Positions 10,165-20,880 of a DNA stretch of 64,000 bases are shown here, piece by piece. Source of the stretch: Norana najaformis. Lineage: Eukaryota > Annelida > Clitellata > Crassiclitellata > Hormogastridae. Location of the stretch: contig OZ029914.1 in NCBI GenBank assembly GCA_964023275.1, forward strand, positions 51,166,530 to 51,230,529, given 5' to 3'. The notes beneath the pieces are model-generated. The model saw only the letters and a program-made list of their open reading frames with translations, ran no database searches and was not told the origin of the DNA. Numbering within the stretch: position 1 is the first letter of the stretch; each line of letters starts with the position of its first letter. The position numbers and the translations under genes were made by a program.

Positions 10165-10985
10165 CGACAAGAAGATATCTGATGTTTCGTTCGTCAGCAG
10201 TTCGACGATTTCACAAGCTCGATCTGCTGGCGCACCATGCTCCTTTAATGTGTAATACTCTGACATTTCTCGTATATCTGGAAAGAGTATCTTCATTAGC
10301 AGGACAAATAAGCACCATTACGTTAGGTTCCACGAAGTGTATCCCTGTTCTGCCAAGTGTAGAAGCACCTACCGAAATCATTGGCTATTGACCGAAAGTC
10401 GAGCGAGCGTGAAGTAAACGATTCCCAGGGATGTTCTTCTTAGCGACGGCAGCATACAAACGATCATTTTGACTATTCGACGATGGTGCAGCGAGAGTGA
10501 AAAGTTTCTTTATCATCAGTGAACGAAATGAAATGGACCATATGCGCAGGATAACGTGTTAACAAAACATTGAGCTCTCAAGTCTTTTGTTGCTTGTTGG
10601 CCTCAGTGAGTTCAGTCACTTTACACTTTTTGAAACATTTTAATCCAAGGTATTTCTTCACAATTTCATTTACTGAACACTGAGAAATGCCTAGTTCTTG
10701 TACAGTTGGACTCTGTGTCAGATGAGTTTGCAGTTTGTCCTGTTAACTCAAAACACAATCTTGAACCTTTTCGATGTTCTCGTTACTTCTCGAAGTTCGT
10801 GGTCTGCTGCTACCTACCTGACGACCCGTTGATCCGTTTCTATGAATCTTCCTCAAGAGAGCCTTACGTCCACCGAGATTCCATCCCTTTTCTGGAAATT
10901 CTCTTAGGAAACGTTTGGTCTCAAAATTCTTTTTTGGCCGTAAAAAGTTTATGGTTTTGTCCTTTTCGCTGAACGCCATTTTCCC
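10165..10985 (-). mobile_element. Mariner/Tc1-type transposase relic, antisense
   Basis: Reading the minus strand from about 10979, the N-terminus MAFSEKDKTINFLRPKK leads into a helix-turn-helix region with GSTGRQVGSSRPRT and ENIEKVQDCVL. Further on, broken frames give YPAHMVHFISFTDDKE and, near 10240-10170, HGAPADRACEIVELL, matching the order of a mariner/Tc1 transposase ending near its third catalytic region. Several stops and frameshifts; the 3' end is cut at the duplication border at 10174. It lies in the intron between modules 1 and 2 of gene 2. Confidence 0.75.
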
Positions 10986-12109
10986 GTAGATAGTGTGTTC
11001 GCAAATGACTTCAAGGTGACGTCACATTTAGGGAGAGACTAATGACAATCCAAGATTCAAATATCCTTAGTCGTTACAGTCAAGATTAAAATCCATTTGA
11101 ATATCCTTACATTTACGAATATTTCGGAGTTATATAAACAACAGTTGTAGGGATATTTGAATCTGTTCCCACTTCAAGTATTCTGCAATATAGCAGCATG
11201 AACGATCTTTGTAATTACGCAAATATTCCTGCGTTTATCTTTGTAAATCTGATTGTTGCTAATACCCTGAAAATCGTAACTGTATTATTCATTCGTATCG
11301 TCATTGTCACCATCATCTTTATTATGGTGATGAAAATTATGATGATAATGAGGCTGTCATCATAATCAACATTATTGTCATCGTCTTCGATGTCAAGCTA
11401 ATGTTCAGTAATCGTTCTCATGATATCACCATTAACAACAACAATATTAGCGTCGTTTTCAGACAATCGTTCACTGAAATCTTATTATCATACCATCATT
11501 ATGCCATCAGCAGTTCATCATCGTTATAAATAGCAACCTAAAAAATCACATCACTGTCACTTTATCAACATATGCTCATCTTTACTATCAATCTATGCAT
11601 ATATTTAAAAAGGATTGTACAGTAACCTTCGTAATGCCACTGTAGTTATTACGCCAAACATGTCCAAAACCAGTAAAAATGTTGCTATTGAGATTGCCCT
11701 TAGTATATCCTATGGAACCTTAGTATATCCTATGGAACCTTAGTATATCCTATGGAACCTTAGTATATCCTATGGAACCTTAGTATATCTTATGGAACCT
11801 TACTCAAATCGCAAACGCTGTAGCAAAAATAATGTCGACAATTCTGCACATGTTTCTTAAATTTCACAAATAAACCTGGATTCATGGCATCCGCATTAAG
11901 CAATAATTTTTTATAAGAAAACCTCAACTGCGACTCTGATGAGAAGAGAATTGTTTATATTGATCGCATCTTTGCACTAACAACTGACTGAAACAGTGTA
12001 ATGGGTTCCATCCTTGCTATTGAATGCTTAATGATAAACCACAAAAAGTGTCAACAAGAATTCTTTTCAGAATTTTATGATCAAGCATTTTCAAATTTAT
12101 GGTTTTTAG
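10986..12109. other. Intron between modules 1 and 2 of gene 2
   Basis: AT-rich, with ATC/ATT-rich low-complexity sequence at about 11290-11530 and the minisatellite listed separately. An open frame from 12001 runs into the D1 exon, but its upstream part lies before the splice acceptor and has no signal-peptide character. Confidence 0.6.
11699..11801 (+). repeat. 20-bp minisatellite, five copies
   Basis: Five consecutive copies of cttagtatatcctatggaac; the fifth has a single C-to-T change. Intronic. Confidence 0.92.
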
Positions 12110-12439
12110 AAGGTATCCAGTGTTTATCAAATCTGAAGAATATTGCGGTTTACGAGGGCACCATGAGCATAATAATGAATTTAACAGCTGATTCTCAGAA
12201 CGTAAGGTGGAGAATTAATGCAACTAGCGATGAGTTGCTAAGTTACACTATCAAGAACTTTGGCGATCCTGTGGATCCCTCGTTGACTGGACTCTGCTAC
12301 ACTAATCTCACCGGTCTAGTAATATTGAACTCGACAACGACTGAAAATGGAAATCCGATTTCAACTGCTGGGCTGTACGTTGCAGAATGTGGAAACAGTA
12401 CCAGCAACAACAGGACCGGAGCAAAGCTTCTTGTCATCC
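12110..12439 (+). CDS. Gene 2 exon: Ig-like domain D1 (module 2)
   Basis: A 330-nt phase 1-1 exon (acceptor gtttttag, donor gtaagt), 110 residues. It has IQCLSNLKNIAVYEG near the start, the C-strand Trp in VRWRINATSDE, and the signature PISTAGLYVAECGN. An extra third Cys (TGLCYTN) is unique to this copy. Sequence is closer to the array D1 than to the module 1 D1 of the same gene, suggesting the array descends from a module 2-like ancestor. Confidence 0.85.
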
Positions 12440-12859
12440 GTAAGTAATTTAGTTGAATTTGATATGACGCCATGTGAAATACAGTAGGATTATCAGCTTT
12501 ACGGTAATAGTACTGAAAGTGAAAAAATCAAGTATGCCTTAATTTCTTAAAAATTATATGTAATGAAGTTTTAGTTTAAATTTTGCCTTTATACCAATTT
12601 GACTTTAGCACAGTGATCTTTAGTTCTAATTTCGTTAGGCTTATTGCAATAACCATAAGGGGCAATGCTACCTTAAGCTTGAATATGCATCTCTTGATTC
12701 CAACGGAACGGCCTCCGTCTCTTAAAACTTACGACAGAAGTATATAAAACGGCAGAAATGAAATGAAGGCAACAAAGAACTTTTCGGTGAAATATTGACT
12801 TTAAAAACTTCACTAAACCAAACTATTCTAGTTTCTATTTTTTAATTTAAATTTGACAG

Positions 12860-13180
12860 GGAAAGGTCCAGAGTGTTCATGTGATGCTAGTTCGCCAAAC
12901 AGCGTCCAACTCTCCTGCAGTGTGATATACGCCGATAGCATGACGCATCCCATTGACGCCATTATGACGTGGTTTGTCAATGGAATTATTTACCCTACAG
13001 AGACGCCTCAGAGGACGAGGATTGATCCGTATGTGTACGAATCAACATCAACCATTACAGTAGATAGTAGCGATGTCAATATCTATGAATGTCTACTGCG
13101 TTTCAGTGCAACGACTAGCAATCAGTATGCATATATCGCAACGAATGCTCCTGAGTTTGAAGCATCTTGTTCAGTACAAG
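12860..13180 (+). CDS. Gene 2 exon: Ig domain D2 (module 2)
   Basis: A 321-nt phase 1-1 exon, 107 residues: PECSC, VQLSCSVIYADS, AIMTWFVNG, STITVDSSDV, IYECLLRF, EASCSVQ. Five cysteines in the same places as the other D2 copies. The run TWFVNG..Y..TETP resembles the array D2 (TWIVNGAYHSTETP) more than the D2 at 7481. Confidence 0.88.
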
Positions 13181-13789
13181 GTGAGTTTCACAGTAACCTA
13201 AATCGCCAAATAATCCACTAAAAACAATTAACAATAAAAGGGAAGGGCGCAATTATAGTATAGAAATAAACATGCCTGCCATTATTGCTAAAAACTCAAC
13301 ATTTGCACACAATACTTAATAATGTGTTCTAACACACACTGACACTCTGGCAAAGGGTCAAGGTAGTTCGTACGAAATTCTGGAGTATATTATTTTGTAA
13401 AATGACATTCCATACTGCTTCTTTTGTCTTAAGGTAAACACTGCTCACCGGATCTGAGGAATAATGTTGTTTATAGAGCTTCAACAAGAGTGTTTCGTTG
13501 AGAATGTTATGGTCACACGTTTTATGTAGATGTGACTGAATTCACGTAAAACCACGATTTCATACTAAATATTTGTGAAAAAAGCTTTTGCTTTACTTTC
13601 GAAGACTATAGAAGAACTCTGATAATTTGATCGCATTTCGTCGGCGGCTGAGGGATTTTTTCCACAGGTCAAAAGCGTTTGATTTTTCTAACTTTGCTGA
13701 TAAAGTCTTGAGTTGTTTTGTCTTTAACCGTCCTTTAGCCGTGGACTGGCTATACAATGGACAATTTTCCATCTGTTTGTGTCTCTAGA

Positions 13790-14560
13790 CTCAATCATGA
13801 ACGGGATGAACGATAATATTATTCAGTCCATGACTTCACGTTGCCAATCCATCCTTTTTAGATCTTCACCGAATCGAAATCCAGGAGTTGGTCCTTGGTT
13901 GACCTCCTTTCCTAGGCAATCTCTACTCTTTCATAGCACATGCCCAAACCATGAAAGCTTCGTCTGCATCACTAACCCGAGCAGGCTCCTCTCTACTCCC
14001 ATATTCTTCAGGACCCATTCACTTCTCTTCTTGGCAGTCTACGAGTCCGCCGCAGGTACTTAATTTCAAATGCTCTGATTCTTGCCTGTTAATTTTATCG
14101 GCCCAGTTCTCACAGCCATACACTGCCACTTGCCATACAAGGGCTTTCTCTGTTGCAAGCACTATGTATGCTGTGACTTTTCCATACCTTCTTCAGTGCT
14201 GCCCAACACCTTGTTCTTTTGCTTTTTCTTGACCGAATCTCTTTCCTGCATTCAGAGTATTAGTTTGTAATGAACCAAGATATAAAAATGTGTCAACTTG
14301 CTCGAGATGTTCAACTTGTATTTTGTTTCAGCAGGTAGTACCACATGTTACCATGATCTTGGTTTTACCGAAATTAATTAGTAAACCCTGCCTGCTAAAG
14401 CTTGCCTGATGAATACGATCCCCTTTAATAGCTCTGCTTCTGAGCTTGCCGGTAGACATCTTCATCGGCAAATCGCAGATTTGTAAATTTTTTCCTCATT
14501 TTTGAATTCCACAGTCATAACCGTCCAGCGCTTTCCTCATCACCATCTCTGCCAGGATGT
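13790..14560 (-). mobile_element. Decayed antisense RTE-like fragment (module 2 copy)
   Basis: Homologous to 8180-8930, same orientation and same intron position between D2 and the stalk exon. Open frames of 60-95 residues on the plus strand over it are shadows of the decayed element. Confidence 0.6.
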
Positions 14561-14644
14561 TGAATAGTTTTATGGCGAGATTAGACATCCTTGTCTTCTT
14601 ACTCGTATTTGGCTTTTGCGAGTTCTGTTTGCGTATTTATGCAG

Positions 14645-14740
14645 GCTGCGATTTAGCAACAGCTACCTGGCAAGTGACTACGACTGAACCACCTGCAGCT
14701 GCCCTGATAACAACTACAGCTACAACGCCTTCGACCACAG
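14645..14740 (+). CDS. Gene 2 exon: Cys-Thr stalk (module 2)
   Basis: A 96-nt phase 1-1 exon, 32 residues, starting GCDLATATWQVTTTEPPAAA and ending in a Thr-rich stretch. It begins with the stalk Cys. Confidence 0.72.
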
Positions 14741-14920
14741 GTACACAATCAACAATAGCAGTACTTACACCTACGACCAACTGAAGCAATTGTAATGTAT
14801 CAATTTCATTAAAACTGAGTTTAAAGTAGCTCAGATTATTTTTAGTTATCGTTGTTTTAATAGTTATATTTAGTGAACAGGGTCAGCACCAGACAGTTGC
14901 TGTTTCAAGAAAAAACATGA

Positions 14921-15120
14921 TATGCTAGGCAGATGGTAAAGAAACCGTATTTTAAGTCAGGCTTCGTAAATTGTCTCACGACTATCAACGATTTCGGGTT
15001 CGAACCTCCTTAGCTTATTCGGTCGGTGTAAGAACCCCAGGCAAATTGTTTGCGTGCATATGACTTTGCCATGAATCGGTGTAAAGTCGGTTCTTGGGTG
15101 CGATTTTAAAATTATTTTGA
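14921..15120 (+). mobile_element. tRNA-derived SINE-like element
   Basis: A box A-like TAGGCAGATGGTAAAG at 14926-14941 and an exact pol III box B GGTTCGAACC at 14997-15006 have tRNA-like spacing. The sequence is not a plausible tRNA fold end to end. A homologous copy at about 27957-28200 lies in the same intron of module 3 but not in module 1. Confidence 0.5.
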
Positions 15121-15473
15121 TGGTTGCTTGACTTTAGCTTGTGCTAACACAACGTCATTCTCTATATTACGTTATACATACACTGGAAAATAATTAACAT
15201 AAAATTGTCGATATGACGCCTTTAGAGGCAGTGCATGTGCTTAGGTTTGTGTTGACATTTCTTTTAGATGCTTCATGTTCTTAAACTTGAATAATAATAC
15301 TAGAAGCAAGCTTGTCATGTGACAATGATCTTGAATTATTTTACGATTGAATCAGACCTTCGTAAAGCACGGACGAATGCTATTTTGACAACGGCTACTG
15401 TGGTTGTCTTTTCTGTCTTTCTATTTAAGTGCATCTGTCTTTGATTGCCATTGTGTGCATTTATTTCTTTCAG

Positions 15474-15659
15474 TTAGGACAAATACATCCACAAATACAA
15501 CTACAAAGACTACCACCACCACCACCACAGTCACCTTGTCGTCTACCCGTAGATCCAGCCCGAGTGGAGCACATACAGGAAGTAGCATGCAATTATCTAC
15601 GACTAAACCACCCACATCTGCCCTGCCACCAACTACAGCTACAACGACTTCGACAACAG
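15474..15659 (+). CDS. Gene 2 exon: Thr-rich stalk2 (module 2)
   Basis: A 186-nt phase 1-1 exon, 62 residues, nearly identical to 9568-9768 except for a shorter ACC-coded Thr run (seven Thr). It joins the TM exon at 17015 through a GGT codon. Confidence 0.78.
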
Positions 15660-15878
15660 GTACACAGTGAACAATAACAGTAGACCTACCACCTTTTGTA
15701 CAGGTACAGGGGGACAGGAATACAGTGTAGATGTAGATGTTGAATGAAATGGGATCGCTACTTTGTTTTCCATAATCAGTTTCTTTCGTAACAAGCACTC
15801 TTCTTTTATACACTAACGGCTGTAGTTCTTCGTTTTGTCTTTCAATTCTGTTAACTCGGTACTTTCTGCTTTGCCCCT

Positions 15879-15923
15879 GTTACCCCGATAATACCGTCTC
15901 AACTCCAGTATTATCGGGGTAAC
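15879..15923. repeat. Perfect inverted repeat, second copy
   Basis: Same 16-bp arms and 13-base loop as 9988-10032, carried by the duplicated segment. Confidence 0.75.
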
Positions 15924-16079
15924 CGACCCGGACTATGATGTACCGGGTATTTCCTTGGTCTGCGTCTGAATCCGGTCTCTTACGTACCGGGCTTCTGTTG
16001 GTCTGCGTTAGGATCTTCGGTGTCTTCATCTTACTTTTCCTGCCGTCTGAATTTCGACAAGAAGTAATGCGGCCGCGTC

Positions 16080-16400
16080 TTTACCCGCGTTTAGCACAAC
16101 CTTCATCTTGACCCCAATGATATCTCTAACTACCGGCCTATCTCTAACCTTTTCTTCCTCTCTAAGCTTCTCGAAAGATGTGTGTCCGTCCAACTGGTTG
16201 ACTACCTTGACTCTAAATCCCTCATGCCTCCTCTTCAATCTGGATTTAGGAAGTTCCACTCTACTGAATCACTTATTCCACGTCTCCTGACCGACATCTT
16301 AGGAGCTTTTGACAGTGGACAGGTTACTCTTCTTGCCCTCTATGACTGGTTCGGGTCGGGAGCGCCTCAGATGAGTCTATTATTGAAGTGGCGCTTTATA
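16080..16400 (+). mobile_element. CR1-like LINE fragment
   Basis: Plus-strand frame reads DPNDISNYRPISNLFFLSKL, then LERCV, LQSGFRKFHSTESL and LTDILGAFDSGQVTL, the fingers region of a CR1-type reverse transcriptase. It then jumps to a 3'-tail-like gcgctttataaatg, so the middle of the element is missing. Confidence 0.75.
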
Positions 16401-16504
16401 AATGTCAGATTACAATTACAATTCCCACCGTCTATCAGTCCTCAGGGTAGGTCCTCGCCCCGCACAAGGCCGCAAGCCGGTCTCTGGTCAGGATAGCGAA
16501 TGTT

Positions 16505-16935
16505 TCGGCTGTATGCTATCTCTCAGAAGGGAATCACCTCACAGTATGTGTGCAGTCCATTTCCTCTGTTTCGTTCTTATTGTAGCCATCAGAGATCTTT
16601 TCTCCTCCACCTGCTGAAGCACCTCTTCATTTGTTTCATGCTCTGTCCAACTAAACCTCTTCATCCTGCGCCATACCCATAACTCAAAACCCTCCAGTCT
16701 TTTGAAGTCTTCTTTTCTGATTATCCTTGTTTCCAATTCATATAAGACCACCCTCCATATCGATGTTTTGACCATTTTCTTCTCTAGGTTTCTGTTTAGT
16801 GCTCCTCTCATTAATTGTTTCCTCTTCGTTAAAGCTTCTTTCCCAGTCGACATCCTTCTTTTTATTTTATTATGACATTTTGAATCTGTGGTACTCATAC
16901 TTCCTAAGTTGCAGAACTGCTTGTACTGTCCCAAT
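16505..16935 (-). mobile_element. RTE-like LINE fragment, antisense
   Basis: A 131-residue minus-strand open frame reads FCNLGSMSTTDSKCHNKIKR, then VVLYELETRIIRKEDFKRLE and RMKRFSWTEHETNEEVLQQV, the C-terminal region of an RTE-type retrotransposon. The typical YGSETW has become YELETR. The element is truncated at both ends. Confidence 0.8.
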
Positions 16936-17014
16936 TATTCATCATTCTTGACCTTGCAAAGACCTAGACTGTATGAATACGACTATTTAATAAATTGAAT
17001 GTTATTAGGCACAG

Positions 17015-17143
17015 GTGGATTATCAGATGGAAGTAAGATCGGATTTGGCGTCGGCATTGGAGTCGGTGGTCTAATAATCGTGAGCGGAATTCTGTTCGGT
17101 GTCTTATTCATGAGATACGAATGCATCAAAAAATCTAAGACAG
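17015..17143 (+). CDS. Gene 2 exon: glycine-rich transmembrane segment
   Basis: A 129-nt phase 1-1 exon, 43 residues: GLSDGSK, a membrane segment beginning IGFGVGIGVGGLIIVSG, then MRYECIKKSK. It has fewer cysteines after the membrane than the paralogs (FMRYE instead of CKKYE). Confidence 0.9.
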
Positions 17144-17536
17144 GTATTTTAGAAATAGCGTCATGGATGGTTTTAGCATGGATATGTTATATTGCATCTG
17201 ACCATGAATGACTCTTGAACATTAATTCGATATTTTAACCGTACGTCGACGCATTGTCAGAATGATGGTTCCATCTACTTTCGATCGTTCATTCATTCAT
17301 TATAACCTTAATTTAACTCGTTTCTTGATGTTCTGAAATAACAATGTTCGCCGTAATAACAGTTTATGAATTCCACAATTTGTCTAATTTCCTTAGATAA
17401 TATTTTGGGTAGATTTGGCGGAAAAATCCGTGTTGAACGAACACAGGTAGAAGCCAAACAAATAAAACTTACATTTTGTAAATTTTACTTTTAAGATTGT
17501 TACGAATATTTAATTTCGCTCTGACCTGTTTGGCAG

Positions 17537-17802
17537 ACACTCAAACGACAGTCACACTCGACGATGCGGGATATGAAGATATTGAAACATTTCGAACCCA
17601 AAGTAATGGTGCAGATACTCTTCCCTACGAATCTCTTTCTGAAGAATGGCTGAACTCCGAACCACCCTATAGTGATTTGACAACAGACACTAATGTTCAT
17701 GTAGTTGAACAAAGTGTCTCGGACATAGCAACTAACGAGAACAATGAATACCATTTACAGGCAAACGAATCCAGTTCAGCCGAATATGAAAGCCAATTAT
17801 GA
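17537..17802 (+). CDS. Gene 2 last exon: cytoplasmic tail with ITAM-like pair
   Basis: Terminal coding exon (acceptor tggcag), stop TGA 17800-17802, about 88 residues and longer than the other tails. Tyrosine motifs in order: GYEDI, LPYESL, PPYSDL, EYHLQ, AEYESQL. LPYESL meets the ITIM pattern (L at -2, L at +3). YESL and YSDL are 10 residues apart with acidic residues around them, which fits an ITAM (YxxL-x6-12-YxxL). Coupling to SH2 kinases or phosphatases is inferred from known receptors. With the upstream exons it completes a predicted 775-residue type I membrane protein. Confidence 0.88.
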
Positions 17803-18719
17803 AAACAGAAAGAACTGGCACGATCAGTGGAATATGAGATCATAAAACCCAAGCAAGATGGCAATCATGATAACAGATTTTGTAGCAATTTATATGGTAC
17901 TCTCTTCATGTATTTCTGTGTAGAGGAAATTCTGGTTCTTGGTATAAAATTTACTGTAAGTGTATAACATAACTATAATAACTGCTTGTAAGATATTTTC
18001 TGATAGACAACTCAGGATTCGCTTACGTGGCGAAAAGTAGCCCACAGTCCTTGTCAAGATCTGAATGCATGATACTGAAACTGACAAAAATAAATTTAAT
18101 CCAAGATTGCATATAACTGTTTAAAATCTAACCTCTGCTGATGATGGCAGTTTGTTATACTCTGAAAAACATTGAACATTGGTCAAATGAAAAGAATTTT
18201 CATTTGTGATTATTTTTATTCGTATCCAAGAAGATTGGTTGCGGTTTCCTCACCACAGATTTTATTAGCTGAATATCTGTAAATAGTCAACGATTGCCAA
18301 TGTTTGTGACCTTATAATTTTCATAACTAAGATTTAAAATGTATACAAAACAACGTCGCTATTGGCGTTGCATATTAATTGGGGGCCCTAACTAAGCAGA
18401 ACTATGGTCTCTACTGGGTCTACCGCTTGTTCTAGGTAACCTGACAATGTTTCATGTCAAACTTGTATATTGATTGTTGTCAATTTCCTTTTGAGGTCAA
18501 TAAAGGAATAATATAATTAATGAAAATCAAGTTTTATTTCCGAGCTTTTCTTTATAAAAAAATTCATGTTTTAATGAGAATAAAACCACACCCCATTTTA
18601 AGTCTACATGCATACATATGTTTTTGCGTAAATACGCATACACGGAGGTTCGTATATATGTAATGTATATGTGTAGTGGACCTATTTATTAATTCATATC
18701 TGCATCTTTTAAACGGGTA
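17803..18719 (+). other. Gene 2 3' UTR and intergenic sequence
   Basis: The first ~300 bases match the sequence after the other two tails. AATAAA at 18089-18094, in the context conserved at 21436, is the likely polyadenylation signal. The rest is AT-rich with no visible exon. Confidence 0.6.
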
Positions 18720-19270
18720 CGGGTTGACCACGCGTAGTCATTGATCAGACGATCCGCTGACTACGTCGTTTTGCAAAGACGCTGTAATTACGTTGAACAC
18801 ATTTATTAACACATGAAAGCACAAAACGTGCGACTCGTTTTTTTTCACAACCCGCCAGCTACAATAGGCATAAGTCTCTCGAATATTAATCCAGCGGAAC
18901 TTGAACACCGCTTGACACCAAACTACATGGAAGAAGATTCTCGTCGTCAGATCCTTTCGTGGACGACAGACGAGAACAATAATCGTTTCTTCCTCTACAG
19001 TACACCGGCTACAATAATACCTCATAGAATTCGTGTGCATGTGGCTGTGCAAGCATGCGCGTGTAAGGACCTGCATGTCGTTAACGAAATAACTATGAAC
19101 AAGATGCATTGCTTAATGTGTTACATAGGGCCTACGTCTATTAGACCAACGATTCTCAGTGTATTGCCCAAGGAAGTAAAACGTTACCGATATTTGGCAA
19201 AATTAATAGAAACATTTTGTCTGGATTGCTGTTAATAACATAGTGCATAATTCGATTCAACGTTCGTACG
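18720..19270 (+). promoter_or_regulatory. Conserved 5' block, copy preceding the mini-gene
   Basis: Homologous to 22727-23283, 5410-5871 and 30610-30980. A 140-codon open frame crosses it, but the other copies have frameshifts and stops across the same stretch, so it is not treated as a gene. Confidence 0.45.
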
Positions 19271-19326
19271 CTGATAAACTTTATTTGATGCTCATTTTAG
19301 GCCTGTGTTTTAATTTTTTACAACAG
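19271..19326 (+). pseudogene. Dead signal-peptide exon
   Basis: Aligns with 5872-5935 and 23284-23344 and keeps the donor (caacag then gtatgt). The ATG has become CTG, and the old frame meets TGA and TAG (tttgatgctcattttag). No signal peptide can be made from it. Confidence 0.75.
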
Positions 19327-20097
19327 GTATGTTACAACGCAAGTTTAGGCTAGACCTACTTGTAAATGTAAACTGCCTTCATTTAGATTTTAAGAACTTT
19401 CCTACCGTGTACTCGCAGTCGGCGAGGCTTTATGCAGATGCAAAAATAACCTGCATGTCTATATAAGTCTGGAATTTTGATATGTAAATAGGCCTAACCT
19501 AATGGTATTCTTCTAAGACAGTTATAAATGTCTTTGACAAGTTAGCAAATGTCTTTTCAAGAGGTTAGACCTAAAGTGGTTTTGAACTAATTTTGCTATG
19601 TCGGATGATAGTTATATTCTGATTCCATCAAATAGCAGAATTTCTGGCAAGTGAAACAAGGCCTGAGTCAAATAAAATTATTAACTATATGCCTCTTCTT
19701 TCCTGAGTTTCAGCTGTCCTATCAAAACAGGCATTTTCAATTACAATATAAAGAACACTGGATCTTCTATTGTCATTCTCATCGCGCCCTTTTAGAATTA
19801 TTCTTTTAAGAAGGCTTATCTTATGTTGTGCAGCAATGCTAATCGATAGGATGACCTTCCCTCAGAAGATTACATATGCATTGAATGGCCCTTTAGAACT
19901 GGTCACTGAAGTTGTATAGGATAATTAGTAGATAATTCGATCAGGTAAAGTGGCTTTAATTCAGAAGACACATCAATATATAAAAACTCTGAAACTCTCA
20001 ACTCAGCATTATTCACTATTACTCAAAAGCAACATGCAACATGGAGAAAAATCTTGCAAAGCAGAATGTGTTCAATTGTACAGAAGACACATGCGTG

Positions 20098-20164
20098 ATG
20101 GCAAATACTTCGCTGAAGTTCCTTCTGTTGTGTATTTGGATTCTGCTTCCACTGACAACAAACA
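20098..20164 (+). CDS. Putative new signal-peptide exon of a mini-receptor
   Basis: ATG 20098 opens MANTSLK, then a hydrophobic core FLLLCIWILLPL and TTN, ending in phase 1 at a strong donor gtaagt (20165). Composition and length fit a signal peptide, and the phase fits the TM exon 189 bases downstream. It is unrelated in sequence to the MLINFMELL signal exons. No counterpart is recognisable in the 31.7-31.9 kb duplicate, so conservation does not back it. If real, mature protein begins almost directly at the membrane. Confidence 0.45.
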
Positions 20165-20353
20165 GTAAGTCATTGCCATAATACACCATAATTGCACTGC
20201 AATTTTTAAATAATGATCCATTTTAAGCCTTGCTACTATCCACTATAGTTCCGAGGCACGGTTTTGGTTTAAGCAATCATTTTCTCTCATCAATTGCAAA
20301 GACCTAGATTGTCTTAATAGGCTACTTAATCAGTTAAATGTTATTATGTGCAG

Positions 20354-20482
20354 ATGGATTATCAGATGGAAGTAAGATCGGAATTGGTGTTGGCATTGGA
20401 GTCGGTGGACTAATTGTGGTGAGCGGAATTCTCTTCGGCGTCCTGTGCAAGAAATATGAATGCGTCAAAAGAACTAAGTCAG
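20354..20482 (+). CDS. Mini-gene exon: glycine-rich transmembrane segment
   Basis: A 129-nt phase 1-1 exon, almost identical to gene 1's 3743-3871 (IGIGVGIGVGGLIVVSG, then CKKYECVKRTKS). No Ig or long stalk exon is seen between the 5' block at 18.7 kb and this exon. It could alternatively be a second, alternatively spliced 3' end for gene 2. Confidence 0.85.
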
Positions 20483-20880
20483 GTATTTTAGGATTAGGGT
20501 CATGTATGGTTTTAGCAGGGATGTGTTATATCGCATCGTGCTATGATTGATTATTTAGCATTAATTTGATAGTATAACCGTACGTCATCGCATTGCCCAG
20601 AATGATAGTACCTGTTCCTTCTTCATTCGTTCGTTCATTCATTATAACTTTTATTTAACTCATTTACTATATTGCTGTGATAAAAATATTTTGTTATAAT
20701 AATAGTTTTATTTGTTTAATTTCGTCAAATAAACGTTTGCATAGATTTTGTAGAAACATTCTGTGCTGAAAGGATGGGGGACAAATGAATCAGAGATACA
20801 ATTTAAGCAAATAAGAGAAAATTGCACCTCTTAATAAGATTGTTACATTTATTTTAATTTCACTGTAACTTGTGTGGTAG

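Larger units (their letters stand above)
9520..10174 (+). repeat. Recent duplicate of 15424-16064
   Basis: About 650 bases covering the stalk2 exon and its 3' intron are almost identical to 15424-16064, much more alike than the D1 and D2 exons of the two modules. Both copies stop matching at the same word, tttcgacaagaag, where a mariner relic begins here and a CR1 fragment begins in the other copy. Confidence 0.8.

Noticed and set aside
12001-12109. Start of a separate gene at 12001 upstream of the module 2 D1
   Set aside because: The upstream codons (ending at a tttttag acceptor) lack a hydrophobic signal core and no 5' block is present; module 2 joins module 1 in frame instead.
14921-15010. 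A functional tRNA gene
   Set aside because: Only box A-like and box B words are present; no cloverleaf with paired acceptor stem can be drawn, and a decayed copy exists at 27957. SINE-like element is preferred.
18813-19235. A 140-codon open frame on the plus strand
   Set aside because: It lies in the conserved 5' block; the homologous stretches at 5500-5830, 22830-23240 and 30710-30980 have stops and shifts, and it ends just before the dead signal exon. Not a gene.
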